The position numbers were made by a program, and so were the translations under genes. Below the pieces are notes generated by a model. It ran no database searches. It was not told the DNA's origin and saw only the letters and a list, made by a program, of their open reading frames with translations. Shown here piece by piece: positions 9,318-17,539 of a stretch of DNA of 64,000 nt. Every line of letters starts with the position of its first letter. The first letter of the stretch is position 1. The stretch is from Alloyangia pacifica (GTDB lineage Bacteria > Pseudomonadota > Alphaproteobacteria > Rhodobacterales > Rhodobacteraceae), in contig NZ_JAIVKX010000009.1 in NCBI RefSeq assembly GCF_020524285.1, forward strand, positions 62,001 to 126,000. Direction: 5' to 3'.

Positions 9318-10160
9318 ATGAAGATCGGCACCATTCTCCGCTCCCCGCTGTTGCACTTCTTCGTGCTGGGCGGGTTTGTCTTCGCCCTCTACACCGTGAT
9401 GACCCCGCCCGAGGCCCGCGCGCCGCGCGATGATCTGCTGAAGCTCACCGAGACCGATATGAACCGCATGGCCGACGGCTTCCTCGCCGCCTGGGGCCGT
9501 GCGCCGACCGAAGCGGAATCCCGGGGCCTCGTGCGCGACTGGGCCATCGAGGAGGCGATGGTGCGCGAGGCGCTGGCGCTCGGGCTCGACAAGGGCGACG
9601 CGATGATCCGCAACCGCCTGCGCGCCAAGATGGAATTCCTCGCCGAGGCGCCCGCCGCTGCCATGGTGCCGGAGGACTCGGTGCTCGAGGCGTATTATTC
9701 CGACAACGCCGACGCCTACGCCCGCCCCGCGCAGCTCAGCTTCACCCAGGTGCTGCTTCCGCAGGACGCCGCCCCCGAGGCGGTGGCCGCGCTGCGCGCC
9801 GAACTGGAAGAGGGGGCGGATCCCAGGGTCCTGGGACAGGCGACGATGCTGCCGCCACGGCTCGAGGCGATGGCCGCCCCGGCGGTCGAGCGCGTCTTCG
9901 GAGGCGGCTTCGGCGCGGCGGTGGCCGAGCTGCCACGCGATCAATGGTCCGGCCCGGTGGACAGCGGCTACGGGCAGCACCTCGTCCGGCTCGAGGCCAT
10001 CGAAGCGCCGCGCCTGCCGCCGCTCGACGCGCTGCGCGAAAAGGTCATCGCCGACTGGCGCTCCGCCGAGGCGCGCAGGATGCGCGGCGCCTTCACCGAC
10101 GACCTGCTCGGCCGCTATACGCTGGAGTTGCCCGAGGGCAGCGCGGAGCCGCAGCCATGA
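9318..10160 (+). CDS. Membrane-anchored PpiC/parvulin-like peptidylprolyl isomerase
   Basis: A 280-residue protein with one N-terminal membrane anchor (about residues 9-28) and a periplasmic part resembling SurA/PpiD-type chaperone proteins. The N-terminal chaperone-like helices contain a RGLVRDWAIEEAMVREAL segment, and a parvulin-like domain near 130-245 begins at ARPAQLSFTQVLLPQ. The predicted role is folding help for an exported partner, probably the secreted DUF3604 protein or the HupE periplasmic domain. AGGA lies before the ATG. Its last codons overlap the hupE start (ATGA), so the pair is translationally coupled. Catalytic residues of the isomerase domain are poorly conserved to the eye, so it may be chaperone only. 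Confidence 0.78.
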   Translation: MKIGTILRSPLLHFFVLGGFVFALYTVMTPPEARAPRDDLLKLTETDMNRMADGFLAAWGRAPTEAESRGLVRDWAIEEAMVREALALGLDKGDAMIRNRLRAKMEFLAEAPAAAMVPEDSVLEAYYSDNADAYARPAQLSFTQVLLPQDAAPEAVAALRAELEEGADPRVLGQATMLPPRLEAMAAPAVERVFGGGFGAAVAELPRDQWSGPVDSGYGQHLVRLEAIEAPRLPPLDALREKVIADWRSAEARRMRGAFTDDLLGRYTLELPEGSAEPQP

Positions 10161-11155
10161 GGCAGCTCCTTGCCCTGATCTTTCTGCTGCTCACGTCATT
10201 GCAGCCCGCCCCCGTCTCGGCCCATGCGCTCGACCCGGGGTTCCTCGAGCTGTCGGCGATGGACGGCGCGCAATGGCGGGTGAGCTGGCGCATGCCCGAC
10301 GTGACCGGCCGGCCAATGCCGATCATGCCGCGCCTGCCCGAGAGCTGCCAGCAGACCCCGCCGCCCGCACCGGCCTTCGACGGGCGGGCCTGGGTGACCT
10401 CGTTCCTTGCCACCTGCCCCGAGGGTCTTGCCGGTGGCCGCATCGGCATCGACGGGCTGGAGCGCACGCGCACCGACGTGCTGGTGCGCTACGAGCTGGA
10501 GCCGGGCGAGGCCCAGACCCAGCGGCTCACCGCGGGCTCGCCGGAGTTCACCGTGCCCGCCGAGCTTGGCCCCGGCGCGGTCTTTGCCAGCTACGTCGCG
10601 CTGGGGGTCAGCCATATCCTCGAGGGGGTCGACCACCTTCTCTTCGTCTTCGCCCTGCTGCTGCTCGTCCGTCAGCCGCGGCGGCTGCTCTGGGCGATCA
10701 CCGCCTTCACGCTAGCGCACAGCCTGACGCTGGCCGCCGCCACGCTGGGCTGGCTGCGCCTGCCCTCGGCGCCGGTCGAGGTGGTGGTGGCGCTGTCGAT
10801 CGTCTTCCTCGCCTACGAGCTGGCGCTGCCGCCCGAGCGCCGCGATCCGGTCTCGGAACGCTTTCCGGCGCTGGTCTCCTTCGGCTTCGGGCTGGTCCAT
10901 GGGCTCGGCTTCGCAGGCGCGCTGCGCGAGATCGGTCTGCCGCAGGCCGACATTCCCCTCGCGCTGCTGTCGTTCAACGTGGGCGTCGAGCTGGGGCAGT
11001 TGCTGTTCATCGCGCTTGCGCTGTTGCTGGGCTATCTCGCGCGCCGCATGGCGCCGGTGCTCGCCGTGCACGGCGCGCGGCTGAGCCGGATCAGCAGCTA
11101 TGGGATCGGCACCATTGCCGCCTTCTGGGTGTTCGAGCGCATCGCGGCGTTCTGA
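10157..11155 (+). CDS. HupE/UreJ family protein with periplasmic N-terminal domain
   Basis: A 332-residue inner-membrane protein. A signal peptide (1-22) exposes an N-terminal His (HALDPGFLE), a common feature of this HupE_UreJ_2-type group. A soluble domain runs to about 140, then about six membrane helices carry VSHILEGVDHLLF, HSLTLAAA and GLVHGLGFAGAL. HupE/UreJ relatives transport nickel or cobalt, but this long form is not tied to hydrogenase or urease here; neither enzyme is in the window. The start is set by the ATGA overlap with the upstream gene. It closes the DUF3604-DUF302-PPIase-HupE unit. Metal ion or metal-complex transport is an inference. Confidence 0.82.
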   Translation: MRQLLALIFLLLTSLQPAPVSAHALDPGFLELSAMDGAQWRVSWRMPDVTGRPMPIMPRLPESCQQTPPPAPAFDGRAWVTSFLATCPEGLAGGRIGIDGLERTRTDVLVRYELEPGEAQTQRLTAGSPEFTVPAELGPGAVFASYVALGVSHILEGVDHLLFVFALLLLVRQPRRLLWAITAFTLAHSLTLAAATLGWLRLPSAPVEVVVALSIVFLAYELALPPERRDPVSERFPALVSFGFGLVHGLGFAGALREIGLPQADIPLALLSFNVGVELGQLLFIALALLLGYLARRMAPVLAVHGARLSRISSYGIGTIAAFWVFERIAAF

Positions 11156-11174
11156 CCCGGCGCGGGCTGTCGCG

Positions 11175-12542
11175 TCACGCGGGTTCGACCTGCGCCTCGC
11201 TCCGGGTCAGTTGCAGCTTTTGGTAGGACGGCGGGCGGATATCCAGCACCCGCCCCTCGCGCACCAGAACCCGATCGGACTGCGGGCGGGCGATGAGCTG
11301 GTCGAGGCTCCATGCCTCGAGCACCATGAAATCGGCCCGCCGCCCCACACCGAGGCTGCCCGCCTCGACGCCGCAGATCGCCGCCGGGGCACTGCCCGCG
11401 AGACCGGCGCTGTCCCCGAACGGATGGTCGAGATGGCAGATCCGCACCGCTTCGCGCCAGGTGTCGAGCATGTCGTGATCGCCGTAGGCATAGAAGGGAT
11501 CGCGGCAATTGTCCCCGGCCACCGCCACCGGCACGCCCGCGGCGCGCAGCTCGTGGATCGGCATCACCCCGCGCCAGCGCGGCGTGCGGCCGGGAACCCG
11601 GTCCTGCAGGTACATGTTGACCGTCGGCAGGGTGATCAGCGAAAGCCCCGCCTCTTTCACCAGCGCGATGGTGGCGTCCATCTCCGCCTCGGGCAGACGC
11701 GCCAGCGAGCAGCAATGGCCGCAGGTCACCCGGCCCTCGTAGCCGTGGCGGATCGTGGCACGGGCCACCTGCGGAAGGGCATCGGCCTCGGCGGCCTCGT
11801 CGACGTGCAGGTCGAGATCGAGGTCGCGCTCCTTGGCCAGCGTGAACACGCGGTCGAGCAGAGCGTCGATGTCATCGAGCGAACCATGCGTGCCGCCCGA
11901 GGCGCGGGTGACGCCGCCGAGCAGCCCGCCATGCTGCGCGACGATATCCGCCAGCTTGGGTGCGTAGTCGGTGCCCCAGGCGTCGAAGGGCACCAGCGCC
12001 GAGGCTTGCAGCGCGACACGGCCCTTCCATGCCTCGCGCACCTCGGAGAAAGCCCCCCAGACGGTTTCGCCCTGCCCTTCGTGGCTGTCGAGATGGGTGC
12101 GGATCGCGGCGACGCCATGCGCCTCGGCGCAGGACAGGCCGAAGTCCATGCGGTGGATCAGGTCGTCGTGCCGCCAATGGGCGATGCGGTCGCGGGTGGT
12201 GGCCTCGCGCGCGCCGGGATGGGTGCCGCCGGAGCTGGGCGCGCGGCCCAGCACGTGGCCCTTGTCGAGATGGGTGTGCGCATCGACCAGCATCGGCCAG
12301 ACGTGGCGCCCGCCGAGGCTCAGCCGCGGGACATCCGAGGCGATCCCTCCCGGCGCGGCGACGGCGGCGATGCGCCCCGCGCGGAGCAGCAGCTCGACGC
12401 AAGCGGTGCCGTCGGCATCCACCGGCGCGCCCGCGGGCGCGCCCTCGGGCAGCAGCGCGGCGGGGCAGCGCAGGTCGGTGAGCAGCAGGTCGGCGCCTGC
12501 CGCGAGCGCCTCGGCGAGGCGGCGGTGCATGTGGTTGGTCAT
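11175..12542 (-). CDS. Cytosine-deaminase-family amidohydrolase
   Basis: A 455-residue metal-dependent deaminase of the CodA type. The metal and catalytic residues are in place: HTHLDKG (residues 89-95), HVDE (246-249), GHC (275-277) and AGDN (342-345), corresponding to the HxH, E, H and D of E. coli CodA. The N-terminus is longer than CodA and has a cysteine near 26. It is the last gene of a minus-strand set with a LysR regulator, an oxygenase and an NMT1-type ABC importer that carries two purine-riboswitch-like RNAs. Cytosine is therefore not necessarily the substrate; an aminopurine or other amino-heterocycle is possible. The start has GGAAAG about 8 nt upstream. Confidence 0.82.
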   Translation of the reverse strand: MTNHMHRRLAEALAAGADLLLTDLRCPAALLPEGAPAGAPVDADGTACVELLLRAGRIAAVAAPGGIASDVPRLSLGGRHVWPMLVDAHTHLDKGHVLGRAPSSGGTHPGAREATTRDRIAHWRHDDLIHRMDFGLSCAEAHGVAAIRTHLDSHEGQGETVWGAFSEVREAWKGRVALQASALVPFDAWGTDYAPKLADIVAQHGGLLGGVTRASGGTHGSLDDIDALLDRVFTLAKERDLDLDLHVDEAAEADALPQVARATIRHGYEGRVTCGHCCSLARLPEAEMDATIALVKEAGLSLITLPTVNMYLQDRVPGRTPRWRGVMPIHELRAAGVPVAVAGDNCRDPFYAYGDHDMLDTWREAVRICHLDHPFGDSAGLAGSAPAAICGVEAGSLGVGRRADFMVLEAWSLDQLIARPQSDRVLVREGRVLDIRPPSYQKLQLTRSEAQVEPA

Positions 12543-12601
12543 CTGGGGTCTTTCCGTATCTGGTCTGGGCAGTGTCCTTCGGGGCGTCCGGCGCCGGGGC
12601 G

Positions 12602-13498
12602 TCAGCTCTCGCCCTGCCCGAAGTGGTCCTTGATCGCCTGCATGAAACCGTCCGCCGCCGAACTGAGCGCGCCGCGGCTGCGGTGCACAAGGCTCAGCCG
12701 CTGCCGTCCGGCGGCGGCCATCAGCGGCAGGAAGGCCAGATCGCCGTCGCGCAGTTCCTGGTCGACGTCGACGCGGTTGAGAAAGGTCACATGCGGCGGG
12801 CGGCGCACGAGGCGCTTCATCATCTCCGTCGAATTGGTTTCCACCACCGGCCGCAGGTCCGCATTGGCCGGGGCGAGATTCTCGATCAGCGGCCGCAACG
12901 ACAGCTGCTGCGAGGCCAGCACCAGCGGGTAGATCAGGCAGTCTGCGACGCGCACGTTGGGCTTGGCGGTGAGCGGGTGGCCGGGCGCGACCACCGCGCC
13001 GAGCCGGTGCTGGAAGACCGCCGAAAGCTGCATGCGGTTGTCCTCGGGCAGGTTGTAGCCAAGCCCGATCTCGGCCTCGCCCGAGGCCACCATTTCCATC
13101 AGCTCGGAGCGGTTGCAGACGGTCACCTTCAGCTCGACCCGCGGGTGGCGCTCGCAGTAGTCGGCCACCACATCGCCGAGCCGCCCTGCGGCGAGCGTCG
13201 CCATGGTCGCGACGGTCACCTCCCCATGCGACAGGCCCTTCAGCGCGTGGATGCGCGCCTGCAGCCGGTCGTGGCCCCTCAGCGTCTCGCGGATATGGGC
13301 GATCAACAGCTCGCCCGGGGCGGTCAGCTTGAGGCCGCGCGGCAGTCGCTCGAAGATCTGCACGCCGAAATCGGCCTCGACCTCGAGCACCTGGCGGTTG
13401 ACCGCGGAGGCGGCGACATTGAGTTCGCGCGCCGCCTTGCGGATAGAGCCCTGGCGGGCGACCTCGTCGATGTAGCGCAGAGCGCGGCCGTGCAGCAT
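12602..13498 (-). CDS. LysR-type transcriptional regulator
   Basis: A 298-residue LysR regulator. The N-terminal winged helix-turn-helix contains GSIRKAARELNVAASAVNRQ (about residues 17-36) and FERLPRGLKLT. The effector domain starts near 90 and has YNLPEDN and NSTEMM.RL motifs. The ATG at 13498 is preferred over an upstream frame opening at 13579 because GGAAGG precedes it and it gives the usual short N-terminus before the helix-turn-helix. It sits inside the minus-strand unit between the oxygenase and the deaminase, so it probably controls this pathway, perhaps in response to a pathway intermediate. No clear operator was found. Confidence 0.88.
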   Translation of the reverse strand: MLHGRALRYIDEVARQGSIRKAARELNVAASAVNRQVLEVEADFGVQIFERLPRGLKLTAPGELLIAHIRETLRGHDRLQARIHALKGLSHGEVTVATMATLAAGRLGDVVADYCERHPRVELKVTVCNRSELMEMVASGEAEIGLGYNLPEDNRMQLSAVFQHRLGAVVAPGHPLTAKPNVRVADCLIYPLVLASQQLSLRPLIENLAPANADLRPVVETNSTEMMKRLVRRPPHVTFLNRVDVDQELRDGDLAFLPLMAAAGRQRLSLVHRSRGALSSAADGFMQAIKDHFGQGES

Positions 13499-13583
13499 GG
13501 ACCTTCCGAAGCTGGGTCTCGCAGGGATCGAGGCCCTGCCCTTTTTCGTGATGTTGTCACCCGGAAGGCCCATGCTCAACGCC

Positions 13584-14585
13584 TTACTTCTTGGCAGCCT
13601 TGGCGGCGGCGAAGTTGGCGTTGATCCGCATAGTCAGGTAGTCGCCCGCGGTGATCGGCTCGTACTTGCCCAGCGGGCCCTGCATGACCGCGTCGCGGTT
13701 GGCCTGACAGAAGAACGGCAGCGACAGGCGGCGGCCCTTGTATTCGCCCTCGGCGGGCATGCGCACCCGGTGCAGGGTCGACTGCAGCTGGTCGTCCGAC
13801 CAGCGCATCAGCATGTCGCCGATATTGCAGGTGATGTAGCCGCGGCGCGGCGGCACGTCGGTCCAGGCGTTGGAGCCGGCGTCCTTGCCGGGGCAGACCT
13901 GCAGGCCACCTTCACCTTCCTTCTGGTGCAGGATGGTGAGGCAGTCGAAATCGCTGTGCGCCCCGGCGCGCCATGCCTCGAAGTCCTCGGGCTTGGCGTC
14001 CTCCATCGACATGTAATGGATGAGGCGCAGGGTCGACTGGTACTGGTCGGACTCCGGGTCATGCGCATGGGTGAAGAAGTCCTCCGGGAAGCCCATCTTC
14101 AGCGCGAAGCACGACAGGATCCGCATGCCCAGCTCCCAGTTCTGGCGCTCGAACTTCAGTGCACGCTCCTTGAAGCGGGGCAGTTCCTCTTCGGTCGGCC
14201 ATTTGCCCTCCATCAGCGGGCGGGTGACCTGGTAGCTTTCCTTGTTGTCCGGCGTACCGGTGGAGGGGCGCACCTGCGCCTTGAATTCCCAGCCCGCGTT
14301 GGTGCCCTTGGGCATCGGGTATTGCGCCTTCACCTCGGTCGGCAGTTCGAAGAACTCCCAGGCGGTGTCGAAGGCGGCGTCGATGTCTTCCTCGGGGATG
14401 CCGTGGTTGTAGACCTGGAAGAAGCCGATGCCGGTGGAAGCCTCCCAGAGCGCATCGGCGATCTCGTGCTTGCGGGTCTCGAAGTCCGACAGGTCGATGG
14501 CGGGGACTTCACGCTCGACGGTGCTGCCCATGCCGCCGATGGTGGTTTCCTTGTTCAGCTCGGCAAGGTCGTAGTTGGTGCTCAT
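13584..14585 (-). CDS. Isopenicillin-N-synthase-family 2-oxoglutarate/Fe(II) oxygenase
   Basis: A 333-residue non-heme iron oxygenase of the DIOX_N/2OG-FeII fold. The iron facial triad is visible as H210-x-D212 (GAHSDFD) and H272 (LHRVRMP); R286-x-S288 (RLSLP) fits the 2-oxoglutarate-binding RxS. Despite the family name, penicillin synthesis is unlikely. Fungal thymine-7-hydroxylase belongs to the same fold and works on a free nucleobase. Here the leader carries a copy of the same structured RNA that precedes the importer operon (14628-14666), followed by a 7-bp hairpin and GGAGAAAGC before the ATG. I infer a nucleobase (purine or pyrimidine) oxidation step; the actual substrate is unknown. 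Confidence 0.85.
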   Translation of the reverse strand: MSTNYDLAELNKETTIGGMGSTVEREVPAIDLSDFETRKHEIADALWEASTGIGFFQVYNHGIPEEDIDAAFDTAWEFFELPTEVKAQYPMPKGTNAGWEFKAQVRPSTGTPDNKESYQVTRPLMEGKWPTEEELPRFKERALKFERQNWELGMRILSCFALKMGFPEDFFTHAHDPESDQYQSTLRLIHYMSMEDAKPEDFEAWRAGAHSDFDCLTILHQKEGEGGLQVCPGKDAGSNAWTDVPPRRGYITCNIGDMLMRWSDDQLQSTLHRVRMPAEGEYKGRRLSLPFFCQANRDAVMQGPLGKYEPITAGDYLTMRINANFAAAKAAKK

Positions 14586-14604
14586 TGCTTTCTCCAAAGT
14601 AGGG

Positions 14605-14621
14605 TGCCGGAGGGTCCGGCA
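14605..14621 (-). promoter_or_regulatory. Hairpin between the riboswitch-like RNA and the oxygenase start
   Basis: On the minus strand TGCCGGA, loop CCC, TCCGGCA form a perfect 7-bp stem located between the aptamer-like element (14628-14666) and the ribosome binding site. It is a candidate expression-platform element. No U-run follows, so translational rather than transcriptional control is more likely. Confidence 0.45.
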
Positions 14622-14627
14622 GGGTGG

Positions 14628-14666
14628 GGAGCAATGTCCGGGCCAGGGCCTGACTGCTTCTACTCC
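14628..14666 (-). promoter_or_regulatory. Candidate NMT1-motif (xanthine-class) riboswitch, copy A, before the oxygenase gene
   Basis: Reading the minus strand: P1 GGAG/CTCC; an internal loop with 8 nt (TAGAAGCA) on the 5' side and 4 nt (ATTG) on the 3' side; P2 GTC/GAC; a second internal loop (A opposite CG); P3 GGC/GCC; and tetraloop CCTG. Copy B at 17540-17579 has the same loop nucleotides (R at one position) but a changed P1 pair (CGAG/CTCG) and a different P3 (GGAT/ATCC). This is covariation expected of a conserved RNA. The size of about 40 nt and the link to an NMT1/THI5-type importer fit the NMT1 motif, reported to bind xanthine-type purines. The class assignment is from memory of that motif, not a covariance-model search. 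Confidence 0.65.
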
Positions 14667-14676
14667 GGGGGATGCA

Positions 14677-14696
14677 CCGGGCGGCTCGGCGCCCGG
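14677..14696 (-). terminator. GC-rich hairpin just after the ABC permease gene
   Basis: CCGGGCG (14677-14683) and CGCCCGG (14690-14696) form a 7-bp stem with a 6-nt loop. It sits 11 nt past the permease stop and just before riboswitch copy A. It could weaken read-through from the transporter genes into the oxygenase gene; no T-run is present. Confidence 0.4.
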
Positions 14697-14707
14697 CACG
14701 GATAGGG

Positions 14708-15535
14708 TTATCGCTTGCGCGGCAGGCTCCACGGGAAGAGCAGCTTCTGCGCCCAGCTCACCGCCTGGAACAGCGCCAGCGACATGGCGGCGAGCACGAA
14801 GAGCCCGGCCCAGGCCTGCGGCAGCTTGAACATCGAGGTCGAGAACTGGATGAAGTAGCCGACGCCCGCGTCCGAGGCGCAGAACTCGGCCACCACCGCG
14901 CCGATCACCGCCAGCGTCACCGAGATCTTCAGCGCCGAGAAGATGTAGGGCACGGCGAAGGGAAGCCGGATCTGGGTGATCTCTCGGAAGGCCGGGGCAC
15001 GCAGGCTGCGCGACAGCTCGATGAGTTCCGGCGGCGTGGCGGCAAGGCCGGTGGCGGTGGAGACCACCAGTGGGAAGAAGCAGATCAGCGTGGTGATGAC
15101 GATGCGCGGCGCGTCGCCGGCGCCCAGCACCACGATGATGATCGGCGCGATGGCCACGACCGGCGTCGACTGCACGATCACCAGCAGCGGGTAGAGCGTG
15201 CGGTTGAGCGCGGGCGACCGCACCAGCGCGATGGCCAGCGGGATGGCGATGGCGATGGCCAGCGCGAAGCCCAGCAGGGCCACCCGCAGCGTCGCCCAGA
15301 CGTGGCCGGCCCAGCGTTCCGCCCCGATGCTGGGAAAGGTCGAGAAAATCGAGCTCGGCGCGGGCAGCAGGTAGCTCGGGATGTTCAGCGTGCGCGCGGC
15401 AAGCTCCCAGAGCGCCACCGTGCCGAGGATGGTCAGGATCGCCGCGACACCCGGCGCTGCGAGGATGCGGCGCAGGTCGGGGCGTCTGCCCTTCGTGCTT
15501 TCGGGCTTGGAAAAATCTGGCATCGAAAGGCTCAT
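14708..15535 (-). CDS. ABC transporter permease (SsuC/TauC type)
   Basis: A 275-residue inner-membrane permease with about six helices and the cytoplasmic coupling-helix (EAA-like) motif SLRAPAFREITQIRLP near 195. It belongs to the BPD_transp_1 group that works with NMT1/THI5-like binding proteins (nitrate, sulfonate, taurine and nucleobase-precursor importers). Its ATG overlaps the stop of the ATPase gene (TGATG), so the two are co-translated. With the purine-riboswitch-like RNAs in this operon, a xanthine-type purine is my favoured substrate, but this is inference. Confidence 0.88.
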   Translation of the reverse strand: MSLSMPDFSKPESTKGRRPDLRRILAAPGVAAILTILGTVALWELAARTLNIPSYLLPAPSSIFSTFPSIGAERWAGHVWATLRVALLGFALAIAIAIPLAIALVRSPALNRTLYPLLVIVQSTPVVAIAPIIIVVLGAGDAPRIVITTLICFFPLVVSTATGLAATPPELIELSRSLRAPAFREITQIRLPFAVPYIFSALKISVTLAVIGAVVAEFCASDAGVGYFIQFSTSMFKLPQAWAGLFVLAAMSLALFQAVSWAQKLLFPWSLPRKR

Positions 15536-16311
15536 CAGGCGGCGTCCTTTTGCAGCAGCAGGTCCCGCAGGTGGGCGGCAAGCTCGGTCACGGCGGGATC
15601 CTTGATCGTCTCGCGACCGCGCGGGCGGGCGACGGGGACCGGCAGCTCGGTCAGCACAGAGCCGGGGCGGCCGGTCATCACCAGCACGCGGTCGGCCAGC
15701 AGCGCCGCCTCGCTGACGGAATGGGTGATGAAAACCACGGTCTTCGGCCGCTCGCCGAAGATGCGCAGCAGATCGAAGCCCATCTCCTCGCGGGTCAGCG
15801 CGTCGAGCGCCGAGAAGGGCTCGTCCATCAGCAGGATATCGGGGTCCATGTGCAGCGCGCGGGCGATGCCGACGCGTTGCTGCATGCCGCCCGACAGCTC
15901 GTCCGGCAGACGCTTGCCGAACCCCTCGAGCCCGACCATGCGCAGCAGCTCATGCGCGCGGTCGCGGTCGTGGCTGCCCACCCGTCCGCGCTTGTGGCGG
16001 ACGGGGAACATGACGTTGTCTTCGATGGTGGCCCAGGGCAGCAGCGTCGGCTTCTGAAAGACAATGCCGATGTCCTCGCGCGGGCCGGTGACCCGCCGTC
16101 CGAACACCTCGACCGTGCCCAACGTGGGCTCGAGCAGTCCGGCGATCATGCGCAGCAAGGTGGACTTGCCGCAGCCCGAGGGGCCGAGCACGGCAAGAAA
16201 CTCGTGCCGGGCGACCTCGAAGCTGACGTTGCGCAGGGCCTCCAGCCGGCCCGAGCCGGTCTCGAAGACCTGGCCCAGCCGGTCGAAGCGAATGGCGGCG
16301 GGTGTTTGCAT
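15535..16311 (-). CDS. ABC transporter ATP-binding protein (SsuB/TauB type)
   Basis: The 258-residue ATPase subunit of the same importer. Walker A is GPSGCGKST (residues 43-51), the signature is [15 protein letters not shown], and Walker B is [12 protein letters not shown], followed by a switch-region THSVSEA. Length and composition match nitrate/sulfonate-type ATPases. Both ends overlap the neighbouring genes by one base (TGATG), the tightest coupling in this operon. Confidence 0.92.
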   Translation of the reverse strand: MQTPAAIRFDRLGQVFETGSGRLEALRNVSFEVARHEFLAVLGPSGCGKSTLLRMIAGLLEPTLGTVEVFGRRVTGPREDIGIVFQKPTLLPWATIEDNVMFPVRHKRGRVGSHDRDRAHELLRMVGLEGFGKRLPDELSGGMQQRVGIARALHMDPDILLMDEPFSALDALTREEMGFDLLRIFGERPKTVVFITHSVSEAALLADRVLVMTGRPGSVLTELPVPVARPRGRETIKDPAVTELAAHLRDLLLQKDAA

Positions 16312-17303
16312 CAGCCTTCCCCGCCGGGCTGGAAGCTGCGGGTGACGAAGACCTCGGGGTCATGCGCGGCCTCGTCGAGCCCCTGCGCGGCGGCAACGCG
16401 GGTCCAGGTCGCGGCAAGACGGCCCGGCTCGAAGACGCCGAGACCGTCGTCTTCGGTCACCTCGTTGAACACCAGCCCCAGCATGTCGTTCAGCGAGCCG
16501 AGCACATCGCCATGCTCCAGCTCGGGCACCATGTTGACCACCGATTGCGCGGCCTCGTCGGGGTTGGTCCGGCAAAACTCGATCGACTTCTTGAAGGCGG
16601 CGACGAAGCGCGCGGCCACCTCGGGGCGCTCCGCGAGGAATGCGTCATTGGCATTCAGCGAGGCGGAGTAAAGCTCGAGCCCGGCGGCAGACCACGGCAG
16701 CGCGATGATTTCCTTGCCCGCGTCCTTGCCCTGCCCGGTGTAGCGCGAGAGGTCGGTCATCCAGGCGACGATGCCGTCGACCTGCCCGGTCATCAGCATC
16801 GGCCCGAGCGCGCCTGCGTCGGCCTTGGTCAGTTCGAAGTCGTCCTCGGTCAGCCCCACGTCCTTCAGCACCAGCGGAAGGTAGACGTTGGACGAGGTGA
16901 AGGGCGAGGTCGCGATCTTCTTGCCCTTCACGTCGGCAACGCTGTCAAAGCCGCTGTCCTTGACGGTGTAGAACGCGTGCGGGCCCTTGTTGAACACCGA
17001 CAGCACCGAGGTGACGCCGACGCCTTCCTGCGCCTTGGCGGCCATCAGCGCGCCGATGTCGGCCATGCCGATATCCGACGAACCGGCGGCAAGGCGCGAG
17101 ATCGCATCCGACGAGCCGCGGCCCGAGGCGATGGTCACGTCGAGACCCGCGTCGGCGCAGAACCCCTGGTCGACGCAGACGTAGATCGGTGCCTTGTCGC
17201 CGCCGGGCAGCCAGTCGAGCTGGTAGGTGACCGGATCGCCGGCCAGCGCGGTGCTCGCGGTGAGCGCGAAACCGAGGGCCGTGAGCGTGGTGGATTTGGT
17301 CAT
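16311..17303 (-). CDS. NMT1/THI5-like ABC transporter substrate-binding protein
   Basis: A 330-residue periplasmic binding protein with a signal peptide (residues 1-20, ALA cleavage). The mature start [17 protein letters not shown] is typical of NMT1/THI5 (COG0715) proteins; [18 protein letters not shown] follows, with a hinge-region segment APG-like around 170. The ATG at 17303 is chosen for its signal peptide and the GGGAGAGG about 9 nt upstream; the frame extends further but reads as non-protein. Proteins of this group bind varied heterocycles, including pyrimidine precursors and probably xanthine. A candidate xanthine-class riboswitch lies upstream (17540-17579), with a small Cys-rich ORF in between. 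Confidence 0.88.
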   Translation of the reverse strand: MTKSTTLTALGFALTASTALAGDPVTYQLDWLPGGDKAPIYVCVDQGFCADAGLDVTIASGRGSSDAISRLAAGSSDIGMADIGALMAAKAQEGVGVTSVLSVFNKGPHAFYTVKDSGFDSVADVKGKKIATSPFTSSNVYLPLVLKDVGLTEDDFELTKADAGALGPMLMTGQVDGIVAWMTDLSRYTGQGKDAGKEIIALPWSAAGLELYSASLNANDAFLAERPEVAARFVAAFKKSIEFCRTNPDEAAQSVVNMVPELEHGDVLGSLNDMLGLVFNEVTEDDGLGVFEPGRLAATWTRVAAAQGLDEAAHDPEVFVTRSFQPGGEG

Positions 17304-17320
17304 AATGAAGGGGCCTCTCC

Positions 17321-17509
17321 CTAGTGTGCTGTTTTGTTGGACAGTTGCAGGTGGTCGATCTCGGCCTCGCGGACACCCTCGGAGAGCATCCGCGCCCGGG
17401 CACAGCGCCGCCGTTCCGGATCCGCGCACATCAGGCAGGCCCGGCACTTATGCGCCAAGAGATCATGGTTTTGTATTTTATCGTTACCGAGCAGGTGGTT
17501 GCTGGTCAT
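17321..17509 (-). CDS. Small Cys-rich protein (62 aa), hypothetical
   Basis: A 62-residue ORF whose stop lies 17 nt before the binding-protein start and whose ATG lies 31 nt after riboswitch-like copy B. That is where the first gene of a riboswitch-controlled operon would be. The middle holds KCRACLMC followed by a further Cys eight residues on, a pattern suggesting zinc or iron-sulfur binding, flanked by basic residues and a charged C-terminal helix. Upstream is only a weak GAGG. I do not recognise a family; short Cys-rich proteins of this sort are common in Rhodobacteraceae. It may instead be a non-coding leader. Confidence 0.45.
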   Translation of the reverse strand: MTSNHLLGNDKIQNHDLLAHKCRACLMCADPERRRCARARMLSEGVREAEIDHLQLSNKTAH

Positions 17510-17539
17510 GTCTGGCCTCGTCAGAGTCGGAACTACTGG

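Noticed and set aside
13584-14585. Beta-lactam biosynthesis gene
   Set aside because: The family name only reflects fold; there is no ACV synthetase or other beta-lactam gene, and the context is nucleobase transport.
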